Shown: positions 39,887-53,859, counted from the stretch's first letter. The stretch is 64,000 nucleotides of DNA from Clostridiales bacterium (GCA_021201475.1 JAJQEV010000007.1:1-64000), one strand, 5' to 3'. Notes: generated by a model not told the origin, from the sequence alone. Numbers and translations: made by a program.

Positions 39887-39915
39887 AGTATACCGGAGCT
39901 GCTTGTGGATAACAA
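39887..39915 (-). promoter_or_regulatory. Promoter of FMN-binding protein gene
   Basis: On the minus strand TTGTTA (39915-39910), 17-nt spacer, TATACT (39892-39887). Good match and spacing; transcript would start near 39880. Confidence 0.75.
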
Positions 39916-39993
39916 GATATTAGTAAATTTATAAGTTGCTCATAATTTTCATAGTGACGCAGCGGACACAGCGCTTATTCTTTCCCACCCGCA

Positions 39994-40027
39994 AAAAGAG
40001 CCTGCATCCAGTCTCCCGGATGCAGGC
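39994..40027 (-). terminator. Terminator after EutN-like gene
   Basis: GCCTGCATCC (40000-40009) pairs with GGATGCAGGC (40018-40027). On the minus strand the stem is followed by CTTTTTGC-type sequence (TCTTTTTGC), an intrinsic terminator. Confidence 0.85.
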
Positions 40028-40050
40028 CCATAACCTTTTATCTTCGCTCT

Positions 40051-40281
40051 CTATTTTAACACAGCCACCACCACGGCGTCCCAGGGGCAGTTCGTGCCGA
40101 ACAGGGCCGCGGCGGCGGGCCGCTCGCCCAGCACCACCCGGTCCCCCGGCTGGCAGCCCAGGGTGTCCATCGCCACCAGCTCCCCGCCCTGTGGATGGTG
40201 GGCCGCCAGCAGGGCGGCCCCTTCGGGCAGGGGTACGCTCCGGGCCAGAGGCAGCGCCCTGGTCACCTGCGAGAGTATCAT
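40051..40281 (-). CDS. Orphan EutN/CcmL-like microcompartment vertex protein
   Basis: 76 residues from ATG 40281 (AGGAGG 7 nt upstream). It starts MILSQVTRALPLARSVPLPE, has GGELVAMDTLGCQPGDRVVL and ends DAVVVAVLK, the layout of EutN/CcmL pentamers that cap microcompartment vertices. No shell hexamer or enzyme gene is near. It follows the ABC exporter on the same strand by about 47 nt. Either a repurposed family member or a missing shell locus elsewhere; the call is by pattern and length. Confidence 0.7.
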   Translation of the reverse strand: MILSQVTRALPLARSVPLPEGAALLAAHHPQGGELVAMDTLGCQPGDRVVLGERPAAAALFGTNCPWDAVVVAVLK

Positions 40282-40328
40282 GGTCATTCCTCCTTGCACG
40301 GAGGTAGTTTTGCCACGATTTCCCACCC

Positions 40329-42104
40329 TTATTCATTCATCACGAACTGGCTGTTGTAGAGCTGGGCGTAGAACCCGTTCTGCCGCAGCAGGCTCTCGTG
40401 GTTCCCCTGCTCAATGATGTGGCCGTCCTTCATCACCAGAATCACGTCGGCGTTCTGGATGGTGGACAGGCGGTGGGCCACGATGAAGCTGGTGCGGCCC
40501 TCCATCAGCCGGGCAAAGGCCGCCTGAATCTTCTGCTCGGTGCGGGTATCGATGGAGGAGGTGGCCTCGTCCAGAATCAGCATGGGCGGGATGGCCAGCA
40601 TCACCCGGGTAATGCACAGCAGCTGCTTCTGCCCCTGGCTCAGGCCGCCGCCGTCCTCCGGAATCACCGTGTCGTAGCCCTGGGGCAGGCGGCGGATGAA
40701 GCTGTCGGCGTGGGCGGTTCTGGCAGCCATGACGATTTCCTCATCGGTGGCGTCGGGGCGGGCCATGGCGATATTCTCCCGAATGGTGCCGCTGCGGAGC
40801 CAGGTGTCCTGCAAAATCATGCCGTAATTTTTCCGGAGGCTGCTCCGGGTCATGCCCTGGATTCCGACCCCGTCCACACGAATTTCGCCGCTGTTCACAT
40901 CGTAGAAGCGCATCAGCAGATTGATGACCGTGGTCTTGCCGCAGCCGGTGGGGCCGACGATGGCCACCCGCTGCCCCGGCTTCACGGCCAGGTTGAAGTC
41001 CTCGATGAGCTTCTTCTCCGGCGTGTAGGAGAAGAACACATGGTCCAGGTTCACCTGACCCTGGGCGTGACCCATCTCCACGGCATCGGGCGCGTCGGGT
41101 GCCTCCGGCTCTTCTTCAATCAGCTCAAAGAGCCGCCCCGCACAGGCCAGGGCGTTTTGCAGCTCGGTGATGACCCCGGAAATCTCGTTAAAGGGCTTTG
41201 TGTACTGGTTGGCATAACTCAGGAAGGCGGAGAGGGTACCCACCGTCATGCTGCCGCTGACCACCGCCAGCGCCCCGAACACGCCCACGCCGGCATAGAC
41301 CAGGTTGTTCACGAACCGGGTGCTGGGGTTGGTCAGGGAACTGAAAAAGGTTGCCCGGAGGCTGTACTTCTCCAGCCGCCCGTTGATTTCGTCAAACTGC
41401 TCCAGCGCCCTGTCCTCATAGCCGAACGCCTGCACCACCTTCTGACCGGCGATCATCTCGTCAATCAGGGCGGTTTGCTCCCCACGGGTCTGGCTTTGCA
41501 GCTGGAACATGGAGTAGGTGCGGCTGGCGATGAAGCCCGCCACCACCAGGGACAGAGGAGTCAGGCACACCACCACCAGGGTGATGCCCACGTTCTGGGA
41601 CAGCATGAAGCCCAGTGTGCCGACGATGGTGATAACGCCGCTGAACAGCTGAGTGAAGCCCATCAGCAGGCCATCCCCGAACTGGTCAGCGTCCGCGATG
41701 ACCCGGCTCACCAGTTCGCCGGAGGTGTGGCCGTCCAGGTAGGACAGGGGCAGCTTTTCAATGGTGCGGATGGCCTGGGCCCGAAGGCTCTGGACAATGC
41801 GATAGGTCAGATGGTTGTTGCACAGGTTCATCAGGTATTGCAGCACGCCGGTGGCAGCTACTACCACAAGCCCCCGCTGCACCAGCGTCAGCACGCCGGA
41901 AAAGTCCACCTCGCCGGGGCCGATAATCAAATCCACTGCCTGCCCCGTCAGGATGGGGAGGTACAGCGTCAGCGCCACCGTCAGCACCGCCAGCGCCAGG
42001 GACAGGATGAGCAGCGGCATACGGGGCTTTAACTCCCGCAGCACCCGCTTCAGCACCGCCATTTGGTTATACTTGGGGTTAGACTGCTTTTGCTTGTTTG
42101 CCAT
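40329..42104 (-). CDS. ABC exporter half-transporter (second subunit)
   Basis: 591 residues from ATG 42104. N-terminal six-helix exporter domain (MPLLILSLALAVLTVALTLY), then the ATPase with Walker A GPTGCGKTT, Q-loop ILQDTWLRSG, signature LSQGQKQLL and Walker B MLILDEATSSID with H-loop VAHRLSTI. The signature LSQGQ is slightly degenerate from LSGGQ, as is usual for heterodimeric exporters in which one site is modified. Encoded 2 nt after its partner; they form one exporter. Confidence 0.94.
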   Translation of the reverse strand: MANKQKQSNPKYNQMAVLKRVLRELKPRMPLLILSLALAVLTVALTLYLPILTGQAVDLIIGPGEVDFSGVLTLVQRGLVVVAATGVLQYLMNLCNNHLTYRIVQSLRAQAIRTIEKLPLSYLDGHTSGELVSRVIADADQFGDGLLMGFTQLFSGVITIVGTLGFMLSQNVGITLVVVCLTPLSLVVAGFIASRTYSMFQLQSQTRGEQTALIDEMIAGQKVVQAFGYEDRALEQFDEINGRLEKYSLRATFFSSLTNPSTRFVNNLVYAGVGVFGALAVVSGSMTVGTLSAFLSYANQYTKPFNEISGVITELQNALACAGRLFELIEEEPEAPDAPDAVEMGHAQGQVNLDHVFFSYTPEKKLIEDFNLAVKPGQRVAIVGPTGCGKTTVINLLMRFYDVNSGEIRVDGVGIQGMTRSSLRKNYGMILQDTWLRSGTIRENIAMARPDATDEEIVMAARTAHADSFIRRLPQGYDTVIPEDGGGLSQGQKQLLCITRVMLAIPPMLILDEATSSIDTRTEQKIQAAFARLMEGRTSFIVAHRLSTIQNADVILVMKDGHIIEQGNHESLLRQNGFYAQLYNSQFVMNE

Positions 42105-42106
42105 GG

Positions 42107-43837
42107 TCACTGCGCCTCCTTCCCTGCCGGCTTCTGGAATTGGGTATAGTAAATTTCCTGGTACACCGGGCAGGTTTCCAGCAGCTCCCTGGAGGTGCCG
42201 ATGCCCACCGCCTTGCCGTCCTCCAGGACGATGATTTGGTCGGCGTGGGCCAGGCTGGACGCCCGCTGGGAGACAATAAACACGGTGGTGTTCTGGATGG
42301 AGCGCAGCGCCTTGCGCAGCGCGGCGTCGGTGGCGTAGTCCAGGGCGGAGGCGCTGTCGTCCAGAATCAGAATTTCCGGGCTGCCCACCAGCGCCCGGGC
42401 GATGGTCAGCCGCTGCCGCTGTCCGCCGGAGAAGTTCCGGCCGTTCTGGGCCACCGCGGCATCCAGGCCGCCCTTGCCCTTTACCACGTCCTCTGCCTGA
42501 GCCAGGCGCAGGGCCTCCCACAGCCCCTCGTCCGTGGCGTCCTCATTGCCCCACTTCAAATTGGAGCGGATGGTGCCGGTGAACAGCACCGCCTTCTGGG
42601 GGACGATGCCGATTTTCTTCCTCAACTCTGACAGGGGATAATCCTTTACATCTATTCCATCCACCTGGACGGAGCCGACGGTGGCGTCATAGAACCGGGG
42701 AATCAACTCCACCAGGCTGGATTTGCCGCTGCCGGTACCGCCCACGATGCCGATGGTCTCCCCCGGCATGACGGTAAAAGTCAGGTCGGTCAGGCTCTCC
42801 GCTCCGGCCCCCTGATAGGTCAGGCTGACGTTCTGGAAGGAGACGGCGGGAGCAGCGCTCTGCGCCTCCGGCGCGTTCTCCGGCGCGCCCATGCCCGGCT
42901 CCACCGCCAGCACTGCGGCGATTCGGTCAGCGGAGGACAGCGTCTTGGACAGCTGATTGATGAGGTTTGCCAGCTTCACCAGCTCCACCAGAATCTGCGC
43001 CATGTAGTTCACCAGGGCCACGATTTGCCCCTGGGTCATGGTACCGGCCTCCACCCGGAAGCCGCCCACATAGATGATGACCAGCACCCCCAGGTTGATG
43101 ATGAGATAGGTCAGCGGGTTCAGCAGCACGGCTACGCGGCCCACCCGAAGGTTCTCCTGGGTCAGGGCCTCGTTCCCGGCGTCGAACCGCTCCACCTCCG
43201 CATCCTCCCGGCGGAAGGCCCGCAGCACCCGGACACCGGTCAGGTTCTCATGGGTGATGCCCAGCACCCTGTCCAGTTTGCCCTGCACCCGCTTATAGCC
43301 GGGGATGGTGATGCCGGTGATGCCAAAGACCGCCCCCGCAATCAAGGGAATCACCGTCGCCACGATGAGGGCGCACTGCCAGTCAATGGTGAACGCCATA
43401 ATGAGCGCCCCAAAGACCACGATGGGGGAGCGGAGCAGCAGCCGCAGGGCCATGTTGACGCCGCTCTGCACCGTGTTGCAGTCGCTGGTCAGGCGGGTAA
43501 TCAGGGTGCTGGTGCCGATGCGGTCCACCTCGCCAAAGCTGAGATGCTGGATATGGCGGAACAGGGCGTGGCGCACCTTCGCGCCGAAGCCCACAGCGGC
43601 CTTGGCCGCAAAATATTGGGCAGTGACAGCGCTGGCCATGCCCACCACAGCCAGCAGCACCAGTACCAGGCACATCCGGTAGATATAGGGCCTGTCCGCC
43701 TGGGCGATACCTACGTCGATGATAGCCGTCATCACCAGCGGCACCAGCAGGTCAAAGCAGGCTTCCAGCAGCTTGAACAGCGGGGCCAGTATGCTTTCCT
43801 TTTTATAATCCTTCAGGTAGACAAGTAACCGTTTCAC
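42107..43837 (-). CDS. ABC exporter half-transporter (first subunit)
   Basis: 576 residues from GTG 43837 (GAGGG upstream). Membrane domain begins LLVYLKDYKKESILAPLFKL; ATPase has Walker A GGTGSGKSSL, Q-loop PQKAVLFTGT, canonical signature FSGGQRQR, but the Walker B region reads ILILDDSASALD, Asp in place of the catalytic Glu, the degenerate site expected in heterodimeric ABC exporters (BmrC/BmrD, TM287/288 type). Drugs or lipids are common substrates; specificity cannot be read here. Confidence 0.94.
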   Translation of the reverse strand: MKRLLVYLKDYKKESILAPLFKLLEACFDLLVPLVMTAIIDVGIAQADRPYIYRMCLVLVLLAVVGMASAVTAQYFAAKAAVGFGAKVRHALFRHIQHLSFGEVDRIGTSTLITRLTSDCNTVQSGVNMALRLLLRSPIVVFGALIMAFTIDWQCALIVATVIPLIAGAVFGITGITIPGYKRVQGKLDRVLGITHENLTGVRVLRAFRREDAEVERFDAGNEALTQENLRVGRVAVLLNPLTYLIINLGVLVIIYVGGFRVEAGTMTQGQIVALVNYMAQILVELVKLANLINQLSKTLSSADRIAAVLAVEPGMGAPENAPEAQSAAPAVSFQNVSLTYQGAGAESLTDLTFTVMPGETIGIVGGTGSGKSSLVELIPRFYDATVGSVQVDGIDVKDYPLSELRKKIGIVPQKAVLFTGTIRSNLKWGNEDATDEGLWEALRLAQAEDVVKGKGGLDAAVAQNGRNFSGGQRQRLTIARALVGSPEILILDDSASALDYATDAALRKALRSIQNTTVFIVSQRASSLAHADQIIVLEDGKAVGIGTSRELLETCPVYQEIYYTQFQKPAGKEAQ

Positions 43838-43920
43838 AATCGTCCCTCTCCCCCGCGCCAACCGGCGCACAGTTTGGTCTCTCTACTTGACAAACAGGGA
43901 AGCCCCATCAGTCGTTAAAA

Positions 43921-43951
43921 AAACGTCCAGACAAATTCTGCCCGGACGTTT
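43921..43951 (-). terminator. Terminator after DUF6465-type gene
   Basis: AAACGTCC (43921-43928) pairs with GGACGTTT (43944-43951). On the minus strand the stem is followed by a run of seven T. Confidence 0.88.
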
Positions 43952-43995
43952 CATCGTTGTGACAAATAGGGGTTCCGCTGAGTATTCGGCCTGGC

Positions 43996-44379
43996 TTACA
44001 GATCCAGCTTGCCTACATAGTCCTCATTGATGACGTAGTAAGCAGCGTTCTCCTGGGGCTTGAGATAAATCTTGCAGCTCTTCACGGCTACGCGGCCCTG
44101 CTCGGCATGGAAGGCAGCCTTGGCAGCCAGCACCAGGTCGTTGACGTTGGCTTCCTTAAAATCATACTGGAGATAAATTTCCGGCTTCAGAGGGGCGGAA
44201 GCCTTCTTGGCGGCTTCGCCGGCGGCCTTACGGGCCTTCTTGACGGTGGGCTCAACGGCGTCCATGCCCTTCTTGGCAGCCTTGCGGGCCTTCTTCACGG
44301 TGGGCTCTACAGCCCCGGCAACGGCCTCGACAGCGTCGGAGGCGGCCTTCATAATCTCATCATTGGTAATCTTAGCCAT
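43996..44379 (-). CDS. DUF6465-type basic protein with internal repeats
   Basis: 127 residues from ATG 44379 (AGGAAGGAT upstream). Residues ~10-60 contain repeated AVEPTVKKARKAA units rich in Lys and Ala, like the tails of histone-like or HU-extension proteins. Residues ~65-127 (KPEIYLQYDFKEANVNDLVL... IYLKPQENAAYYVINE) form a small alpha/beta domain of the DUF6465 kind common in Clostridia. Function unknown; nucleic-acid binding by the basic repeats is a guess. It is transcribed behind a long folded leader. Confidence 0.8.
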   Translation of the reverse strand: MAKITNDEIMKAASDAVEAVAGAVEPTVKKARKAAKKGMDAVEPTVKKARKAAGEAAKKASAPLKPEIYLQYDFKEANVNDLVLAAKAAFHAEQGRVAVKSCKIYLKPQENAAYYVINEDYVGKLDL

Positions 44380-44561
44380 TCTAATCACACAATCCTTCCT
44401 AATCAATGCGTTCATGTAACTGTACCGTGCGTTTGACTCGGCGGCATACCACCAAGCCGGAGCATCGGTTCACACAGCTTTCGTGTCCAAACTGAGCTGC
44501 ACGCTTGCAGCTCACAGGGGAACGTGGTTTCCCTCATTCCAATAAACCGTTTCGGTTCATT
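44380..44561 (-). ncRNA. Five-hairpin leader of DUF6465-type gene
   Basis: About 180 nt from the predicted start near 44561 to the start codon. I find five consecutive hairpins: AACCG/CGGTT 44545-44557; GGGAA/TTCCC 44518-44533; GAGCTGCA/TGCAGCTC 44494-44513; ACAC/GTGT 44472-44486; CTCGGCGG/CCACCAAG 44437-44456 (8 bp with G-U pairs, 4-nt loop). It resembles a cis-regulatory RNA, but I recognise no known riboswitch class. Confidence 0.6.
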
Positions 44562-44567
44562 ATTTGT

Positions 44568-44597
44568 ATTATATATACTTTCAAGTTTCCATGTCAA
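44568..44597 (-). promoter_or_regulatory. Promoter of DUF6465-type gene
   Basis: On the minus strand perfect TTGACA (44597-44592), 18-nt spacer and perfect TATAAT (44573-44568), overlapped by an alternating TATATATA stretch. A very strong sigma-A promoter. Confidence 0.88.
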
Positions 44598-44696
44598 CGG
44601 CAAAACGGCAAAGTTTGAGCCTGATTCCACTCAATTTTTAGCGTTTTACTCAAATTTTGCCGAAAAATTCGTCGAAAGGAGGGCGGAACGCACTGT

Positions 44697-45590
44697 TCAG
44701 GCCGCCTCGCCCTCCAGCTGCGCGGTGACGATATATCCGCCCAGATTATCCTCCGAGAGCACTGCCGAAGAAAAGCCCTCCGGCAGCAGTAGCGTCTCCC
44801 CTGCCTGACGGGAAATCAGGTAGTCGCCGTACCGGTAACAGACGCCCAGCTCCAGGGAGGCGATGTATCCTTCCAGGGTCAGATGGTTCTTTGCAATAAT
44901 CTCTGCGTGGGGCGTGCCCACATAGCGCAGGTGCCACGGCTCATAGCTGATGCCCGTCTCCTCCGCCCCATAGGAGGGATAGCGGATGATGAAGCCATAC
45001 TGCCAGCAGCTTTCATTGACATATTGCCCCGCCTCGCTGTCCAGAAATCCCATCCCCGCGAAGTAGGGCACATAGACGTCCAGCGCCAGCCCCGCCTGAT
45101 GCTCACTGGCGTTCATTGGCGCGGCCACATCGCCGTCTTCCGCAATGGTCTCCGCCTGCTCCTCCGCTGTGCGGTAGGCGGAGCGGATATAGAGATGCTC
45201 GTCAAACCGCTCCAGCACCTCCGCCGCCAGCCGGCGGTAGGCTTCGGTTACGCAGCGGTTCATCTCCACGTCGGTATTCCCATAGCAGACGATGTCGGCG
45301 GCAAAGTTCTCCGCGATCGGGTGCTGGCTATTCACCAGCAGCAGGGATTGGTCAAAGCTGACCCGTTCGTCCGCCTCCAGCTCAACCACAGTCCAGCCCT
45401 CCAGGGCAGGGCCGTCCGCTTCGGTCAGCTGTGCGCAGGAATCTGTATAAACGGCAATTCCCGCAAGCAGGCGATAGCGCCAGCTTGGCTTATAGTGCAG
45501 GACTGCCGCGGCCAGCAGCACCAGCGCCGCCAGCAAGAGCAGAATGGCGCTCCGCCATATCCTCCTGTTATGCTTTTGATTTTTTGTCAT
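44697..45590 (-). CDS. VanY-type D-Ala-D-Ala carboxypeptidase
   Basis: 297 residues from ATG 45590. An N-terminal anchor (AILLLLAALVLLAAAVLHY) places it outside the membrane. The zinc carboxypeptidase domain shows SAYRTAEEQ, SEHQAGLALDV (S-x-H-x-x-G-x-x-x-D, ~162) and EPWHLRYVG (E-x-x-H, ~215), the metal and catalytic residues of VanY/DacY. It trims the terminal D-Ala of wall stem peptides. The C-terminal ~70 residues are an additional strand-rich part (LISRQAGETLLLPEGF). Confidence 0.9.
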   Translation of the reverse strand: MTKNQKHNRRIWRSAILLLLAALVLLAAAVLHYKPSWRYRLLAGIAVYTDSCAQLTEADGPALEGWTVVELEADERVSFDQSLLLVNSQHPIAENFAADIVCYGNTDVEMNRCVTEAYRRLAAEVLERFDEHLYIRSAYRTAEEQAETIAEDGDVAAPMNASEHQAGLALDVYVPYFAGMGFLDSEAGQYVNESCWQYGFIIRYPSYGAEETGISYEPWHLRYVGTPHAEIIAKNHLTLEGYIASLELGVCYRYGDYLISRQAGETLLLPEGFSSAVLSEDNLGGYIVTAQLEGEAA

Positions 45591-45763
45591 ATCTGCCAAC
45601 CGCCCCTTTTTACTGCTTCCATGATACACCAAAAACGGGCGGAGCGTTTTAAAATTGTCTTAAGATTGCGAACCGAGGCGTTCTTTTGACCCGGCCTCCC
45701 TTTATAAAAAGGGGAAAATTACCGGCGTTCCCGCCGCCTGGCAAGCACAAAAGAAAAGAAAGC

Positions 45764-45778
45764 GCAGAAAATTTCTGC
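45764..45778. promoter_or_regulatory. 15-bp palindrome upstream of rpoB promoter
   Basis: GCAGAAAATTTCTGC is a perfect palindrome centred 26 nt before the -35 of the rpoB promoter, in an A/T-rich stretch. It may be an operator or UP-type element. It also lies upstream of vanY on the other strand. Confidence 0.45.
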
Positions 45779-45796
45779 ACTTTCCCGAAAAAACTA

Positions 45797-45825
45797 TTGA
45801 CAGCGATTGGAAACTGCGGTAAAAT
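45797..45825 (+). promoter_or_regulatory. rpoBC promoter
   Basis: Perfect TTGACA (45797-45802), 17-nt spacer, TAAAAT (45820-45825). Transcription should start near 45832. Confidence 0.88.
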
Positions 45826-45831
45826 TAATCG

Positions 45832-46060
45832 TTAATATGGATATTGTGCCGCCATGTGTTCCTCAATCTTCCTGCTAACAGGATACCACGTTCTTCCCGA
45901 AAGCGCAAGAGGAGATTGCAGAAAACGCAAAATTCTAACCCACCTATCCGGGCGTGTCAAACAGCTCCGGGCGGGTCGGTTTTGTGAATTTTGCCAAGTC
46001 CATTTGTCACCTTTGCCAGAAAAGTGGCAAGCGAAATGAAAAACGGAGTGTGAAGCATCT
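45832..46060 (+). other. Long rpoB leader
   Basis: About 230 nt between predicted transcription start and rpoB. It contains no convincing gene. There are GC-rich segments (CTATCCGGGCG and CTCCGGGCGGG, 45945-45978) followed by TTTTGTGAATTTT, which could act as an attenuator. No rplJ-rplL genes precede rpoB, so autoregulation by L10 at the usual site cannot act here. Confidence 0.5.
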
Positions 46061-49000
46061 ATGGTCAAAGACGTCTACTTCGGCAACACCCTGCGAAAAA
46101 GCTTTGCGCGGAAACAAACTATCATTGATATGCCTGCCCTGCTGGACATCCAGAAGCAGAGCTATCAATGGTTCTTTGATGTTGGTCTGCGGGAAGTGTT
46201 CCGCGATGTTGGCTGCATCACGGACTATCAGGGGAATCTTGAGCTCTCCTTTATTGATTATTCCATGGACGAGCCGCCTAAGTACAACGTAGAAGAGTGC
46301 AAGGCCCGGGACGCAACCTACGCTGCCCCCATCAAGGTGCGGGTGCGCCTTCGCAACCGGGAGACGGAGGAAATCAAAGAGCAGGAGATCTTTATGGGAG
46401 ACTTCCCCATTATGACGGACGGCGCTACCTTCGTCATCAACGGGGCGGAGCGTGTCATCGTCTCCCAAATCGTCCGCTCCCCCGGCATCTATTACGGCAT
46501 CGAGACCGATAAGGCTGGGAACATCTCTTACACCACCACGGTCATTCCCTACCGCGGCGCGTGGCTGGAGTACGAGACGGACTACAGCAATATGTTTTAC
46601 GTCCGGATCGACAAGAACCGCAAAATCCCCATCACTTGTTTGCTGCGGGCAATCGGCCTCAAGACGAATGAGGAGATTCTGGAGGTCTTTGGCGAGGATG
46701 AGCGCATCGTCGCCACCCTGGAGAAGGACACCTGCAAGACCTATGAAGAGGCCATGCTGGAGATTTACCGCAAGCTCCGCCCCGGCGAGCCTCCCACGGT
46801 GGACTCCTGCGAGACGCTGATTCAAAATATGTTCTTCGACCCCCGGCGCTACGACCTGTCCTCCGTTGGACGCTATAAGTTCAACAAGAAGCTGGAAATC
46901 TCCCGCCGCCTGAACGGCCAGACTGTTGCCCAGCCCATCATTGACCCCTGGACCGGCGAGGTCATTGTCATGCCCGGCGAGGTGCTGACCCGTGAGCGGG
47001 CCACTGAGCTGGCAAAGCGGGGCGTCAATGAGGCCGTCATTGAGGTGGAAGGCCAGCAAATCAAGGTATTCTCCAACAATATGGTGGATATGACCCCCTA
47101 TGTGGACTTCGACCCTGAGGAGGTGGGCATTTCCGTCCCCGTCCGCTTCACTGTCCTGAAGGAGCTGCTGGATCAGTACTCCGGCGAGGAGCTGAAAGCC
47201 CAGGTGAAGGCCCATGTGGACGACCTGGTGCCCAAGCACATCATTGTGGACGATATGCTGGCCTCCGTCAACTACCTGAACTGCCTGGCTCATGGCGTAG
47301 GTCACAAGGATGACATCGACCATCTGGGCAACCGCCGTTTGCGCTGCGTGGGCGAGCTGCTGCAAAACCAGTTCCGCATCGGCTTTAGCCGGATGGAGCG
47401 GGTCATTCGGGAGCGCATGACCATTCAGGATTTGGACATTGTTACCCCCCAGTCCCTGATTAACATCCGTCCGGTCACCGCTGCCATCAAGGAGTTCTTC
47501 GGCTCCTCCCCTCTGAGCCAGTTCATGGATCAGACCAACCCTCTGGCCGAGCTGACCCACAAGCGCCGTATCTCCGCTTTGGGCCCCGGCGGTCTGAGCC
47601 GTGAACGCGCCTCCTTCGATGTCCGGGATATTCACTACTCCCACTATGGCCGCCTCTGCCCCATTGAGACGCCGGAAGGCCCCAACATCGGCCTGATTTC
47701 CTACCTGGCCTCCTACGCCCGCGTCAACAAGTACGGCTTCATCGAGGCCCCCTATCGCAAAATCGACAAGGCCACTGGACGGGTCACTGATGAATATGAA
47801 TATATGACCGCCGACGTGGAGGACGAGTTCGTCATCTGCCAGGCCACTGAGCCGCTGGATGAGAATAACTGCCTGGTCAACAAGCGTATCACCTGCCGCC
47901 ACCTGGACGAAATCATCGATGTAGACCGCAGCCGGGTGGACTATATGGACATCTCCCCCCAGATGATGGTGTCTGTGGCTACCGCCATGATTCCCTTCCT
48001 GGAGAACGACGACGCCAACCGTGCCCTGATGGGCGCAAACATGCAGCGTCAGGCTGTGCCGCTGCTGGTCACAGAGGCCCCCATCGTGGCCACCGGTCAA
48101 GAGTACAAGAACTGCCAGGATGCGGCGGTCTGTGTGCTGGCCGAAGGCGACGGCGTCGTGGAGCGGGTGGATGCCAACTATATCACCGTCCGCTATGACC
48201 GGGGCGATGTGAAAACCTATAAGCTGACCAAATTCCTCCGCTCCAACCACACCACCTGCATCAACCAGCGCCCCATCGTGGACGTGGGCCAACGGGTAAA
48301 GTACCGTGAGACCCTGGCCGACGGCCCCTCCACCTGCAACGGTGAGATTGCCCTGGGCCGCAATATCCTTATGGGCTTCATGACCTGGGAGGGCTACAAC
48401 TATGAGGACGCCGTTCTGCTCAGCGAGCGAATGGTGAAGGAGGATGTCTTTACCTCCATCCACATTGAGGAATACGACCTGGAAGCCCGGGACACCAAGC
48501 TGGGGCCGGAGGAAATTACCCGGGACATCCCCAACGTGGGCGAGGACGCCCTGAAAGATCTGGACGAGCGGGGTATCATCCGCCCAGGTGCGGAGGTCAA
48601 CCCCGGCGACATTCTGGTGGGCAAGGTCACCCCTAAGGGCGAGACCGACCTGACCGCCGAGGAGCGGCTGCTCCGGGCCATCTTTGGTGAGAAGGCCCGC
48701 GAAGTCCGCGACACCTCTTTGAAGGTGCCCCACGGTATGTACGGCATCGTCATCGATGTCAAGGTGTTCAGCCGTGAGAACGACGACGAGCTCGGCCCGG
48801 GCGTCAACCAGTGCGTGCGGGTCTACATCGCCCAGAAGCGGAAAATTTCCGTGGGCGATAAGATGGCCGGCCGTCACGGCAACAAGGGCGTTGTGTCCCG
48901 TATTATGCCGGTGGAGGATATGCCCTTCCTGCCCGACGGCACCCCGCTGGACATCGTGCTGAACCCTCTGGGCGTGCCCTCCCGTATGAACATCGGCCAG

Positions 49001-49765
49001 GTGCTGGAGGTTCATCTGGGCTATGCCGCCAAGGCCCTGGGCTGGAAGGTGGCTACCCCCATCTTCAACGGCGCCAACGAGAAGGATATTCAGGAACTGT
49101 TGAAGCAGGCCGGGTTGAACGAAAACGGCAAGAGCTGGCTTTACGACGGCCGTACCGGCCAGCGGTTTGACAACCCTGTTACGGTAGGCTATGTCTACTT
49201 CCTGAAGCTGCACCATCTGGTGGACGATAAGATTCATGCCCGCTCCACCGGCCCCTACAGCCTGGTGACCCAGCAGCCTCTGGGCGGCAAGGCCCAGTTC
49301 GGCGGCCAGAGGTTTGGCGAGATGGAGGTCTGGGCGCTGGAAGCCTACGGCGCGGCCTACTGCCTCCAGGAGATTTTGACCGTCAAGAGCGACGACGTAA
49401 CCGGTCGTGTCCGCACCTACGAGGCCATCGTCAAGGGCCACAACGTCCCCAAGCCCGGCGTGCCTGAGGCGTTCAAGGTGCTGGTGAAGGAGCTGCAGGC
49501 GCTGTGTCTGGATATTCACATCCTGGATAAGGACGGCAACGAAGTGGAGTTGAAAGACGATGATGATGAGCCGGATTATCAGAGCATCCGCCGCCTGGAG
49601 GAGGACGATTATGACTACTCCGACAGCGACAGGGAGTACGAGCATCACGGCTTCACCACCGGCACCATAGATGAGGACGGTAGCGTGATCTCCGACGTCG
49701 CCTTTGAGGAAGAAGGCGAGCTGTCCATTGACTCTGACAGCAGCGAACTGGATTACGACGAATAA
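46061..49765 (+). CDS. rpoB: RNA polymerase beta subunit
   Basis: 1234 residues. The rifampicin-binding cluster (~480-515) reads [20 protein letters not shown] then [12 protein letters not shown], with the wild-type Asp (FMDQ), His (THKRR) and Ser (RISAL) at the positions most often mutated in resistant strains. Other landmarks are [12 protein letters not shown] and [20 protein letters not shown] near the C-terminal active-site region. The last ~80 residues are an acidic Asp/Glu/Ser extension ([20 protein letters not shown]). GGAGTG precedes the ATG. It is followed after 23 nt by rpoC. Confidence 0.99.
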   Translation: MVKDVYFGNTLRKSFARKQTIIDMPALLDIQKQSYQWFFDVGLREVFRDVGCITDYQGNLELSFIDYSMDEPPKYNVEECKARDATYAAPIKVRVRLRNRETEEIKEQEIFMGDFPIMTDGATFVINGAERVIVSQIVRSPGIYYGIETDKAGNISYTTTVIPYRGAWLEYETDYSNMFYVRIDKNRKIPITCLLRAIGLKTNEEILEVFGEDERIVATLEKDTCKTYEEAMLEIYRKLRPGEPPTVDSCETLIQNMFFDPRRYDLSSVGRYKFNKKLEISRRLNGQTVAQPIIDPWTGEVIVMPGEVLTRERATELAKRGVNEAVIEVEGQQIKVFSNNMVDMTPYVDFDPEEVGISVPVRFTVLKELLDQYSGEELKAQVKAHVDDLVPKHIIVDDMLASVNYLNCLAHGVGHKDDIDHLGNRRLRCVGELLQNQFRIGFSRMERVIRERMTIQDLDIVTPQSLINIRPVTAAIKEFFGSSPLSQFMDQTNPLAELTHKRRISALGPGGLSRERASFDVRDIHYSHYGRLCPIETPEGPNIGLISYLASYARVNKYGFIEAPYRKIDKATGRVTDEYEYMTADVEDEFVICQATEPLDENNCLVNKRITCRHLDEIIDVDRSRVDYMDISPQMMVSVATAMIPFLENDDANRALMGANMQRQAVPLLVTEAPIVATGQEYKNCQDAAVCVLAEGDGVVERVDANYITVRYDRGDVKTYKLTKFLRSNHTTCINQRPIVDVGQRVKYRETLADGPSTCNGEIALGRNILMGFMTWEGYNYEDAVLLSERMVKEDVFTSIHIEEYDLEARDTKLGPEEITRDIPNVGEDALKDLDERGIIRPGAEVNPGDILVGKVTPKGETDLTAEERLLRAIFGEKAREVRDTSLKVPHGMYGIVIDVKVFSRENDDELGPGVNQCVRVYIAQKRKISVGDKMAGRHGNKGVVSRIMPVEDMPFLPDGTPLDIVLNPLGVPSRMNIGQVLEVHLGYAAKALGWKVATPIFNGANEKDIQELLKQAGLNENGKSWLYDGRTGQRFDNPVTVGYVYFLKLHHLVDDKIHARSTGPYSLVTQQPLGGKAQFGGQRFGEMEVWALEAYGAAYCLQEILTVKSDDVTGRVRTYEAIVKGHNVPKPGVPEAFKVLVKELQALCLDIHILDKDGNEVELKDDDDEPDYQSIRRLEEDDYDYSDSDREYEHHGFTTGTIDEDGSVISDVAFEEEGELSIDSDSSELDYDE

Positions 49766-49788
49766 TCATAGAGGAGGTCAAAAGCATT

Positions 49789-53802
<4,014 letters not shown>

Positions 53803-53824
53803 CCGCCCCGCTTGATAACACACA

Positions 53825-53859
53825 GCCACCCCTGGCTATCATAGCCGGGGGTGGCTTTT
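53825..53859 (+). terminator. Terminator of rpoBC
   Basis: GCCACCCCTGGCTAT (53825-53839) pairs with ATAGCCGGGGGTGGC (53841-53855), one non-Watson-Crick position, followed by TTTT. Confidence 0.9.

Noticed and set aside
46007..49648. 1213-codon open frame antisense to rpoB
   Set aside because: Mirror of the GC-rich, codon-biased rpoB sequence; repetitive V/H/Q/L composition, no ribosome site, no family resemblance.
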